In this document: positions 57,508 to 64,000 of the stretch, one piece after another
Layout: each line of letters starts with the position of its first letter
Position numbering within the stretch: the stretch's first letter is position 1
Assembly (NCBI RefSeq): GCF_000369405.1
Contig: NZ_KB850000.1
Location: forward strand, 868,001-932,000
Direction: 5' to 3'
DNA: 64,000 nt
Source: Acinetobacter sp. ANC 3929
GTDB lineage: Bacteria > Pseudomonadota > Gammaproteobacteria > Pseudomonadales > Moraxellaceae
The notes under the pieces: generated by a model
The model's database searches: none
Told to the model about the DNA's origin: nothing
What the model saw: the letters and a program-made list of their open reading frames with translations, nothing else
Translations under genes and position numbers: made by a program

Positions 57508-57831
57508 TTAGTTCTTGCTAAAACCAACGTAACGAAATAACCCCTCCACACCCAAATCTGCTTTATAAATGTGCATATCGGCATAGTGTGCTTGAGAGAC
57601 GCTGGCAAAAACATTCATATTTGGATCTTCATGAATTTCATCGACCGACTGCGGTAGAACCTCTTCAAAACGATCAGCAATAAATTCAAAACCTAAATCC
57701 ATTGCCATAAATAGCGTATGCTCACACGGTTGAATATACTGCTCCTGATTCCAGTCTAGAACAGCATGCTGGCAAAATGGGCAGTGAATGTTTTGAGTCG
57801 CATCGACAATATTGATGAGTTGGTATGACAT
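57508..57831 (-). CDS. Small Cys-rich hypothetical protein
   Basis: This is a 107-residue protein with a Cys-x2-Cys motif (NIHCPFCQHAVLDW, residues about 15-28) and a further Cys-His at YIQPCEHTLFMAMD. Together these could bind zinc. The remainder is acidic and has no recognised domain (FIADRFEEVLPQSVDEIHED). It has no signal peptide. I do not recognise the family. It is divergent from the HD-hydrolase gene with about 80 bases between starts, and convergent with grxD across a shared terminator. Confidence 0.7.
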   Translation of the reverse strand: MSYQLINIVDATQNIHCPFCQHAVLDWNQEQYIQPCEHTLFMAMDLGFEFIADRFEEVLPQSVDEIHEDPNMNVFASVSQAHYADMHIYKADLGVEGLFRYVGFSKN

Positions 57832-57910
57832 AATACTAAAGCATAAAAAATTTCAGCCAGTTTAAAAGAATATGACGCGCTAATCTATCTTGAAGCGGAG
57901 GATTTAGCTG

Positions 57911-58339
57911 ATGGCGACACTAGAACAAGCGATTGCATTTGCCGCACAACAACATTCAGGTCAAGTCGATAAGGCCAATGTACCCTATATTTTGCATCCA
58001 CTCAGGGTCATGCTGAATGTACCTAGCATTGAACATAAAATTGTGGCCGTATTACATGATGTCTTGGAGGATACCGAAACAAGCACCGATGACCTATATC
58101 GTTTAGGCTTTCAGCCACAGATTATCGACGCGATTGTTGCACTGACTAAACAAAAAGGTGAATCTCGAATCGAAGCAGCCCAACGAACTGTACAAAATCC
58201 ATTAGCGCGTGTTGTGAAATTGGCAGATATCACTGACAATATGGACTTATCTCGAATTCCATCGCCAACAATCAAAGATTTTGAGCGCATGAAACAATAT
58301 CAACAGGTTCGAGATATATTATTAGCCCATAATGTTTAA
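57911..58339 (+). CDS. Small HD-domain phosphohydrolase, alarmone hydrolase-like
   Basis: This 142-residue protein equals the hydrolase part of RelA/SpoT proteins and probably removes pyrophosphate from (p)ppGpp or a similar nucleotide. Metal ligands are visible as YILHPLRVML, then AVLHDVLEDTETSTDDLYRL with the His-Asp and Glu-Asp pair, and LADITDNMDL with the Asp and Asn. The synthetase, TGS and ACT domains are absent. Stand-alone enzymes of this kind (SAH/MESH1-like) occur in many bacteria. GGAG lies before the ATG at 57911. The LysR gene follows 55 bases later. Confidence 0.85.
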   Translation: MATLEQAIAFAAQQHSGQVDKANVPYILHPLRVMLNVPSIEHKIVAVLHDVLEDTETSTDDLYRLGFQPQIIDAIVALTKQKGESRIEAAQRTVQNPLARVVKLADITDNMDLSRIPSPTIKDFERMKQYQQVRDILLAHNV

Positions 58340-58394
58340 TAATCACGTTTATACTCATTTAACTTGATTACAATAAGCTGGAGTTTATAGCGTA

Positions 58395-59315
58395 ATGCTA
58401 ACGGATTTAGATGATTTTTATTGCTTTGCACTGGTTGTGGAACATGGTGGCTTTAGTGCTGCTGAACGCGCAACCGACATTCCTAAATCCAAACTCAGCC
58501 GTAGGGTTTACAATCTTGAAGAACAACTGGGTGTACGTCTGATTCAACGCAGTTCGCGTCATTTTGCAGTGACTGATATTGGGATGGATGTGTATCGCCA
58601 TGCGCAAGTAATGATGAATGCAGCGCAAGCCGCGCATGATGTCGTCAATCATTTAAGCAGCCAGCCACGTGGTGTCATCAAAGTGAGTGTGCCTGTTGAT
58701 ATTGCTCAAAACCAGATGGCAAAAATCCTACCTGCCTTTTTGAAGAAATATCCTGAAGTGCGGGTGCAGATGATGATCAGCAATCGTCGTATTGATGTGA
58801 TTAATGAAGGGATTGATCTTGCGTTGCGTGTTCGCTCTAAATTAGATGATGATCCGAACCTTGTACTGCGTCAATTTGAAGCAATCGAACAACGTCTGTT
58901 TGCCAGCCAAGCCTATTTAAATGAGTTTGGTCATCTCACCACTCCAGAACAACTGGCTGAACATCGTATTATCAGTATGGCTGAAGATCATCTCGATCAA
59001 CAATTCTTGTTGACAGGCCCAGACCATCAACAGAAGAAGATTAAAGTAAACCCTGTGATTATGGGTTCAAATTTACTGATGCTGGCTGAGTTAGCCACTC
59101 AAAATTGCGGAATTGCCTTGCTACCCGACAGTATTGCTCAAGACTTTGTGAAAACAGGACAACTCGTAACTGTATTACCCGAATGGACTGCACCACATGG
59201 TATTTTCCATGCAGTTTATCCATCGAGACGCGGTCTATTGCCTGCTGTTCGTGTTTTTATTGATTATTTGGTTGAACAACTCACCCAATGCTCGACGAAA
59301 AAAAAGCGCGATTAG
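58395..59315 (+). CDS. LysR-family transcriptional regulator
   Basis: This 306-residue regulator has an N-terminal winged helix-turn-helix (FYCFALVVEHGGFSAAERAT then PKSKLSRRVYNLEEQLGVRL). A substrate-binding domain follows from about residue 90 (GVIKVSVPVDIAQNQMAKIL, INEGIDLALRVRSKLDDDPN, LLMLAELATQNCGIALLPDS). The profile fits the LysR branch near CrgA/AaeR types that sense aromatic compounds or stress, but the ligand is unknown. LysR proteins often regulate a divergent neighbour; the upstream gene here is in the same direction, so its target is not evident. Confidence 0.88.
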   Translation: MLTDLDDFYCFALVVEHGGFSAAERATDIPKSKLSRRVYNLEEQLGVRLIQRSSRHFAVTDIGMDVYRHAQVMMNAAQAAHDVVNHLSSQPRGVIKVSVPVDIAQNQMAKILPAFLKKYPEVRVQMMISNRRIDVINEGIDLALRVRSKLDDDPNLVLRQFEAIEQRLFASQAYLNEFGHLTTPEQLAEHRIISMAEDHLDQQFLLTGPDHQQKKIKVNPVIMGSNLLMLAELATQNCGIALLPDSIAQDFVKTGQLVTVLPEWTAPHGIFHAVYPSRRGLLPAVRVFIDYLVEQLTQCSTKKKRD

Positions 59316-59327
59316 AAATCGCGCTTT
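59298..59327 (-). terminator. Terminator of map
   Basis: AAAGCGCGATT and AATCGCGCTTT arms form an 11-pair stem with a three-base loop, followed on the minus strand by eight T. It lies 16 bases after the map stop and also covers the end of the convergent LysR gene. Confidence 0.9.
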
Positions 59328-59343
59328 CACTGATCATGCCAAC

Positions 59344-60138
59344 TTAAACAGCTGGATAATGTCCTGTACCATTCGGCCATGGCGTTAATAATTCAAAGCC
59401 ATCATCAGTGACAGCAACCATATGCTCCCACTGAGCAGACAATGATTTATCTTGTGTCACCACAGTCCAACCATCATTCAGCTCTTTTACATGTCGTTTG
59501 CCCGCATTGACCATTGGTTCTATGGTAAATACCATCCCTTTCTTCAACACCATCCCTTGGCCTTTCTGGCCATAGTGCAAGATGTTCGGCTGTTCATGGT
59601 AAATACGGCCAATACCATGCCCACAGTATTCACGCACAATGCTATAGCCTTCACGCTGCGCAACGGACTGGATTGCATAACCAATATCACCCAATGTTGC
59701 ACCAGGTTTCACTGTATGAATACCTGCCAACATCGCTTCATAGGTCGTTTCAACCAGTTTTTTCGCGTCTGGACTTGGCTCGCCAACAAAGTACATTCGA
59801 CTGGTATCGCCAAAATAACCATCTTTAATCACAGCTACATCGATATTTAAAATATCTCCATCTTGCAAAATCTTTTTTGCAGAAGGAATCGCGTGACAAA
59901 CTTCTTCATTGACAGAAATACAGGTCGTCTTGGTAAAACCGTGATAGCCCACATTGGCTGGAATTACCTGCAACGTATTCACAATATAATCATTACAGAT
60001 ATCATCTAAATATTCAGTTGAAACACCAGGCTTGATATAAGGCCTGATCATTTCTAACACTTGTGCCGCTAAACGACCAGAGATACGTAATTTCTCTAGA
60101 TCTTGTTCAGTTTTAATGGTCACAGTAGAAGCTCTCAT
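59344..60138 (-). CDS. map: Methionine aminopeptidase, type I
   Basis: Map removes the initiator Met from nascent proteins. The 264-residue protein has the metal ligands in order: the His in YHGFTKTTCISVNEEVCHAI, Asp in DILNIDVAVIKDGYFGDTSR (two), His in YCGHGIGRIYHEQPNILHYG, and Glu in KGMVFTIEPMVNAGKRHVKE, with a last Glu near WEHMVAV. It belongs to the type Ia form without an N-terminal extension. AAGGA lies about nine bases before the ATG at 60138. It is a single-gene unit and not next to rpsB. Confidence 0.95.
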   Translation of the reverse strand: MRASTVTIKTEQDLEKLRISGRLAAQVLEMIRPYIKPGVSTEYLDDICNDYIVNTLQVIPANVGYHGFTKTTCISVNEEVCHAIPSAKKILQDGDILNIDVAVIKDGYFGDTSRMYFVGEPSPDAKKLVETTYEAMLAGIHTVKPGATLGDIGYAIQSVAQREGYSIVREYCGHGIGRIYHEQPNILHYGQKGQGMVLKKGMVFTIEPMVNAGKRHVKELNDGWTVVTQDKSLSAQWEHMVAVTDDGFELLTPWPNGTGHYPAV

Positions 60139-60496
60139 TCGAGATTTTCCTTATTCATCAATCAGATTAAAATCACATGCAGAAAAAATAATATGGGGAC
60201 TGCATAAAGTATTTCAATATTTGTACGCCTTCCCATTGAAATCTTCAATCTATTTAAGACTAAAAGATCATTTTTATTTTACATTTAATTTTGAGGGGCC
60301 GAATAAGTAAAAAAGATATCCTTCTGCCTTTTTCGAGTTTTGGAAAGCTTTTCAACACATTAGCTTTACCATGACTAATTATATGATTTTCATCATTTCT
60401 TTTTAGTCAAAAATCAACCAAATTTCACATAAATTAGTTTCAAAAGAACGCATTTTTGTTCTAAAATTCGCACTTTTATTTTATGCCTCCCTCTTT
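60139..60496. other. Divergent spacer between map and brnQ
   Basis: No gene is visible. AGAAC and GTTCT form a short inverted repeat with a seven-base spacer near 60445, close to the brnQ start, and could be an operator half-pair. The 16 bases before the brnQ ATG are CT-rich and contain no ribosome binding site. Confidence 0.4.
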
Positions 60497-61798
60497 ATGA
60501 ATCAACTTCGCACAGGAGATATCATTGCTTTAGGTTTTATGACCTTCGCGTTATTTATTGGCGCGGGCAATATTATCTTTCCTCCAATCGTTGCTCAGCA
60601 GGCTGGTGAACATGTCTGGCTCGCTGCCTTCGGTTTCTTAATCACTGCAGTTGGTTTGCCTGTCATTACGATTATGGCCTTATCTCGCATGAAAGGTTCA
60701 ATCGAAATCATCAGCTCTCCACTTGGACGGTTCTTTAGCTTACTCCTCACCATTGTTTGCTATTTATCCGTGGGTCCACTATTTGCAACACCACGTACCG
60801 CAACCGTTTCTTATGAAATTGGTTTTGCACCGTATTTTGGTACTTCAGGTAGTAGCCTTCTTATTTACAGTATTGTGTATTTTGCATTTGTGACCGCAGT
60901 TTCACTATATCCAAATAAACTACTCGATACTGTTGGCCATGTACTGGCACCGTTGAAAATCATTGCCTTGGCAATCTTAGGTATCGCCGCATTTGCGATC
61001 CCTACAGGTATGATTTCAGCACCAATCAACAACTATGTAAGTAGTCCTGTTTCTGAAGGATTCGTTAGTGGTTATTTGACCATGGATACCTTAGGCGCAC
61101 TGGTATTTGGTATCGTGATTATTCAAGCGATCCAATCACGTGGTGTAACCGACACAAAACTGATTACCAAATATGCCATTATCGCAAGTTTGATTGCGGG
61201 TGTTGGACTGACACTTGTGTATATCAGTTTATTTAAACTTGGCTTAGGTAGTCATGAAGTTGCACCGAATGCAGCCAATGGCGCAATTATTCTGCATGCT
61301 TATGTACAACATGCATTTGGTGATTACGGATCTTATTTCCTAACCATCTTAATCTTTCTGGCATGTATGGTCACTGCAATTGGCCTCACCTGTGCTTGCG
61401 CTGAATATTTTACCGAATTAACAGGCTTATCTTATAAGTTGCTTGTGTTTATCCTGACTGGCTTTTCTTTGTTGATTTCTAATTTAGGTCTAACAAAGCT
61501 GATTGCGATTTCTGTTCCGGTACTCAGTGCAATTTACCCACCAGCGATTGTCGTGATTATGTTGAGCTTCTTCTGGAAACGCTGGAATAATCCATCTATC
61601 GTGGTTGGATCTGTGACTGCCGTTGCTTTCCTTTTCGGTATTTTTGAAGCGATTAAAGCTGCTGGATTTACAACGCAATTACCGACTTTTATTCAACATT
61701 TGCCATTAAATGAACAAAATCTTGCATGGTTACTGCCATCGCTGATCGTTCTTGTCTTTGCAATTGTGGTCGATCGCGTATCGTCATCTAAAGATTAA
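60497..61798 (+). CDS. brnQ: Branched-chain amino acid transporter
   Basis: This 433-residue inner-membrane carrier of the BrnQ/LIVCS family takes up leucine, isoleucine and valine with sodium. The N terminus NQLRTGDIIALGFMTFALFI then GAGNIIFPPIVAQQAG is the family signature. About 12 helices are visible. VSYEIGFAPYFGTSGSSLLI and ACMVTAIGLTCACAEYFTEL are conserved loop regions. There is no visible Shine-Dalgarno site before the ATG; the preceding bases are CT-rich. It is a single gene, with a long inverted repeat just after its stop. Confidence 0.93.
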   Translation: MNQLRTGDIIALGFMTFALFIGAGNIIFPPIVAQQAGEHVWLAAFGFLITAVGLPVITIMALSRMKGSIEIISSPLGRFFSLLLTIVCYLSVGPLFATPRTATVSYEIGFAPYFGTSGSSLLIYSIVYFAFVTAVSLYPNKLLDTVGHVLAPLKIIALAILGIAAFAIPTGMISAPINNYVSSPVSEGFVSGYLTMDTLGALVFGIVIIQAIQSRGVTDTKLITKYAIIASLIAGVGLTLVYISLFKLGLGSHEVAPNAANGAIILHAYVQHAFGDYGSYFLTILIFLACMVTAIGLTCACAEYFTELTGLSYKLLVFILTGFSLLISNLGLTKLIAISVPVLSAIYPPAIVVIMLSFFWKRWNNPSIVVGSVTAVAFLFGIFEAIKAAGFTTQLPTFIQHLPLNEQNLAWLLPSLIVLVFAIVVDRVSSSKD

Positions 61799-61801
61799 AA
61801 T

Positions 61802-61896
61802 GATTTGTCGTTAAAATGATGTTTTACCCAAACATGATTTTAGCTATACAAAAAATGTTCTTTTATCCAACGCTCATTTTTTGTTTACGACAAATC
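61802..61896. repeat. Long inverted repeat after brnQ
   Basis: GATTTGTCGT (61802-61811) and ACGACAAATC (61887-61896) are perfect ten-base arms enclosing about 75 AT-rich bases with smaller TTTTA/TAAAA pairings. A T-rich stretch follows the right arm. It may terminate brnQ or be a small palindromic element. No target duplication is seen. Confidence 0.5.
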
Positions 61897-62210
61897 TTTC
61901 TTTTCTTGATTCAAAGACAATACATTAAATATGGCTCAAATATGCGTTTTTTGATTTAAAACGACTATTTTATTCAGATAAGGTCATTAGCAAATTTTTC
62001 AAAATGTAAAAATAATGGTCAACATTTAACTAAAAAATAGTATAAATTAATATAAAAAATACCTAAAAGTTATATAAATCAATACATTCAAAAATTTATT
62101 TTCAAAATAGTCACTATCCCTATTGAAATGCTCAGAAAATAGCAGTACAACTTAAAAAACAATTCAGACAAAAACACATGGTTTTGTCGTCACAACAAGG
62201 AGGGATGGAG
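61897..62210. other. AT-rich spacer before a small membrane protein gene
   Basis: No ORF, strong hairpin or repeat is supported. The right end has AAGGAGGG before the chosen start of the next gene. Several TATAAA-like tracts may be promoter elements. Confidence 0.45.
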
Positions 62211-62471
62211 ATGTTATCAATACATTTCAGCAAGCAAGTCTTCATTAACACTCTGAAGGCAAATGATTCAATCGTATATGCAACAACAACGCTTGCCTTA
62301 ATGGTCACGTTGTTATTTCAAGGCACAATTAAAGGTAATTTAAAACCCGAATATTTTGCATATGCATTGATTGTATCTCTGGCCTTTTGTATGTGGGCGA
62401 TCGTCGATCGAAAGTTTCGACAGTTAAGCGCAGTGCGCCAAAAAAATTCTTTAGGAAAAATGGATGAGTGA
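62211..62471 (+). CDS. Small two-helix membrane protein
   Basis: This 86-residue protein has two membrane helices (IVYATTTLALMVTLLFQGTI, PEYFAYALIVSLAFCMWAIV) and a short basic C-terminal tail (DRKFRQLSAVRQKNSLGKMD). The ATG at 62211 lies six to eight bases after GGAGGG; two upstream in-frame ATGs (62178 and 62205) are too far or too close. I do not recognise the family. Its stop codon is inside the loop of the shared terminator with the convergent gene. Confidence 0.6.
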   Translation: MLSIHFSKQVFINTLKANDSIVYATTTLALMVTLLFQGTIKGNLKPEYFAYALIVSLAFCMWAIVDRKFRQLSAVRQKNSLGKMDE

Positions 62472-62486
62472 TCATCCATTTTTTTA
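62456..62486. terminator. Bidirectional terminator overlapping a stop codon
   Basis: AAAAATGGATGA and TCATCCATTTTT arms with a four-base loop form a strong stem. The stop codon of the small membrane protein lies within it. Confidence 0.85.
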
Positions 62487-62939
62487 ATGTAAAAATTGAA
62501 GAATCGTTCCCAATACTAAAATCCCAGTTGTACCCAACTCTACGATAATTAAACTCAACATCATCAATGTCATACACCATGCCGGTAATGTCCATTTCCC
62601 CATTTGATGCGGCTGTTTGAATTGATTGGTGGTATCTTTTAATAGTCCATGCAAAATATAAATTAAAATCGACATCGCAAAGAAGAATAAGTTTGCAACA
62701 ACACAAAATAATGCGATTGAATCAGGTAGAACTGTAAAAAAACTCAATGCTGCTAAAATTAGGCTGGCTGCCGCATAAAGCAGACTACTCCGATGAGCAA
62801 TATCCACATAATAATGTGCTCTTGCCTGTGCTGTTTGTCTGATTTGATAGTATTTCCAAACCCCTGTTAGCATTCCCACCCACAGAAAAATCCCACTGAA
62901 TACAATTGCAAGCTGTGTTGCACTGTTTAAAGCGTACAT
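62484..62939 (-). CDS. Four-helix membrane protein of unknown function
   Basis: This 151-residue protein has four membrane helices (TQLAIVFSGIFLWVGMLTGV, SLLYAAASLILAALSFFTVL, LFCVVANLFFFAMSILIYIL and LPAWCMTLMMLSLIIVELGT). Short loops lie between them; the KYYQIRQTAQARAHYYVDIA loop is positively charged and so probably cytoplasmic. I do not recognise the family. It faces the small two-helix protein across a shared terminator. Transcription is from the right, and the divergent alpha/beta hydrolase starts about 135 bases away. Confidence 0.65.
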   Translation of the reverse strand: MYALNSATQLAIVFSGIFLWVGMLTGVWKYYQIRQTAQARAHYYVDIAHRSSLLYAAASLILAALSFFTVLPDSIALFCVVANLFFFAMSILIYILHGLLKDTTNQFKQPHQMGKWTLPAWCMTLMMLSLIIVELGTTGILVLGTILQFLH

Positions 62940-63074
62940 GCCATCCCCGAAATTAAAATATTCCTTTTGTGTGCGTATATTACATAAAATTTGACTTTTA
63001 AGTCATTTTTTAAACGAGTTTCTTTTTGGAACTTGTGTAAAGTAGAACAATGCACATAAAAGAGTATCTTTCTA

Positions 63075-63932
63075 ATGAAGAGTTATGAATCTTTTTGGAT
63101 TAGTTGCAAAGATGACTATCAACTTGCAGCTCAATTTTATCCTGCACAAGATCATACTAAACCTTACCCAATCTTGATTTGTCCAGCGACAGGAATTACT
63201 AAAAATTTCTATCACGCTTTTGCAAATTGGTTGAATCAGCAAGGTTATAGTGTTTTAAGTTTTGATTTTCGTGGTATTGGTGAATCTCTACATGGCCCAC
63301 TGAAAGACTCTACTGCAAGCATCAATGACTGGGGAATTTATGATATTCCAGCCGCAATTGAGACATTATTAGATCGAACTCAGGCTGAAAAAGTGATTAT
63401 TGTTGGGCATAGTGCTGGTGGGCAATTACTCGGGATTACTTCAAACTATAACAAGGTTGCTAAGGTTTTGGCGATCGCTGGCTCAACGGGTCATGTCAAA
63501 GGTTTGAAAGGTAAAACTAAAATCCTTGCGCCTGTCATGTTTAATGTTATTTTCCCAGTTTCTAGCTTTTTGAAAGGTTATGGTGCAACTCAATTTATTG
63601 GGATGGGTGAAAACCTACCTAAAAATGTTGCAAAACAATGGGCTGAGTTTTGCAGTAAACCTGGCTATGTGATGAATGCAATTGGTAAAAGTATCTTCGA
63701 AGACTATCATCAAGAGATTCAGTGCCCGATTACTTCTTTTTGGGCAACTGATGATGAGATTGCCACGCAAGCCAATGTCAAAGATCTTCTGCGCTTATAC
63801 CCTAATGCACCCACTAAATTAGTTGAACTGAATCCACAACAATATGGCTATAAACAAATTGGACATATGTCGATGTTTAAAAAGTCACATCAAAAGCTAT
63901 GGCCTGTAATGGAAAGTGAACTTAAACTTTAA
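63075..63932 (+). CDS. Alpha/beta hydrolase
   Basis: This 285-residue cytosolic hydrolase has an unknown substrate. The fold shows PILICPATGITKNFYHAFAN (oxyanion region), VLSFDFRGIGESLHG, and KVIIVGHSAGGQLLGITSNY with the nucleophile Ser near residue 113. The acid probably lies in ITSFWATDDEIATQANVKDL and the His in YKQIGHMSMFKKSHQKLWPV. The closest family feel is that of the serine aminopeptidase S33/Hydrolase_4 group, including monoacylglycerol lipase-like proteins. It is single, and a terminator-like hairpin lies at the window end. Confidence 0.85.
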   Translation: MKSYESFWISCKDDYQLAAQFYPAQDHTKPYPILICPATGITKNFYHAFANWLNQQGYSVLSFDFRGIGESLHGPLKDSTASINDWGIYDIPAAIETLLDRTQAEKVIIVGHSAGGQLLGITSNYNKVAKVLAIAGSTGHVKGLKGKTKILAPVMFNVIFPVSSFLKGYGATQFIGMGENLPKNVAKQWAEFCSKPGYVMNAIGKSIFEDYHQEIQCPITSFWATDDEIATQANVKDLLRLYPNAPTKLVELNPQQYGYKQIGHMSMFKKSHQKLWPVMESELKL

Positions 63933-63962
63933 AAATTTTCTGATACCACAACTTTGCACTTT

Positions 63963-64000
63963 ACGCATCTAAACCTGTAATCCTGTTTAGGTGCGTCTTT
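63963..64000 (+). terminator. Terminator of the last hydrolase gene
   Basis: ACGCATCTAAAC and GTTTAGGTGCGT form a 12-base stem (one mismatch or wobble) followed by CTTT at the window edge, so its T tract may continue outside. Confidence 0.7.

Noticed and set aside
63000..64000. An insertion sequence near the right end
   Set aside because: No transposase frame or terminal inverted repeats are visible; the gene there is a normal alpha/beta hydrolase.

Overview
The window looks like a chromosomal segment of an Acinetobacter species (Moraxellaceae, Gammaproteobacteria). Base composition is low in GC. The neighbourhoods ispD-ftsB-eno-kdsA-pyrG, clpS-clpA, and pldA next to a C39-like protein fit this genus, and so does a cydP-cydA-cydB-cydX-ybgE operon. 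The species cannot be named from the sequence alone. Nearly everything right of about 3.7 kb is ordinary core genome. No complete prophage, insertion sequence, CRISPR array, rRNA or tRNA was seen.

Layout. (1) 1-3.7 kb is a very AT-rich, decayed accessory patch. It holds a NUDIX gene with an internal stop, an unrecognised 253-residue protein, a GC-richer block with strong RNA folding (possibly C4-like), a broken ORF, a methyltransferase and an ORF without a convincing start. (2) 3.7-9.1 kb: a DUF2867 protein, a ZnuD-like TonB receptor behind a perfect 28-bp palindrome, a persulfide dioxygenase with two YeeE-type transporter halves, and a DUF6438 lipoprotein. (3) 9.2-14.3 kb: ispD, ftsB, eno, kdsA, pyrG on the minus strand. 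(4) 14.6-21.1 kb: a lipoprotein, a YheT-like hydrolase, an SGNH hydrolase, an NTF2-like protein and fadH, then a divergent PadR regulator and hydrolase with two matching operator-like palindromes between them. (5) 21.2-24.4 kb: a DAHP synthase gene preceded by a 30-residue leader peptide rich in Tyr, Phe and Trp, itself downstream of a structured RNA ending in an intrinsic terminator; an ABC-F gene diverges from it. (6) 24.4-30 kb: ynfA-clpA, clpS, a membrane protein and argC. (7) 30-42.4 kb: a lipoprotein, a CDP-alcohol phosphatidyltransferase-like protein, a YgjP-like protease, rpiA, ilvA, a Trk/Ktr potassium system, a C39-like protein, pldA and a PreP-like protease. (8) 42.5-49.1 kb: a GNAT protein, a PfkB kinase, a Rieske protein, a YqiJ-like protein and the cytochrome bd operon, including the 33-residue cydX. 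(9) 49.5-64 kb: mostly single genes (a frameshifted GNAT gene, DUF2057, nitroreductase, ftsY, Sel1, DUF2750, CBS, argD, grxD, an HD hydrolase, a LysR regulator, map, brnQ, an alpha/beta hydrolase) with repeat-rich spacers.

The signal most worth following is the aroG upstream region at 22.2-22.5 kb. There, a terminator-bearing RNA, an aromatic-rich leader ORF and a further hairpin lie in series before the first enzyme of aromatic amino-acid synthesis. Other regulatory candidates are the Zur-like palindrome, the twin PadR-type operators and a CRP-type site in the repeat-rich cyd upstream region. All functions are inferred from reading the sequence; no database search was made.
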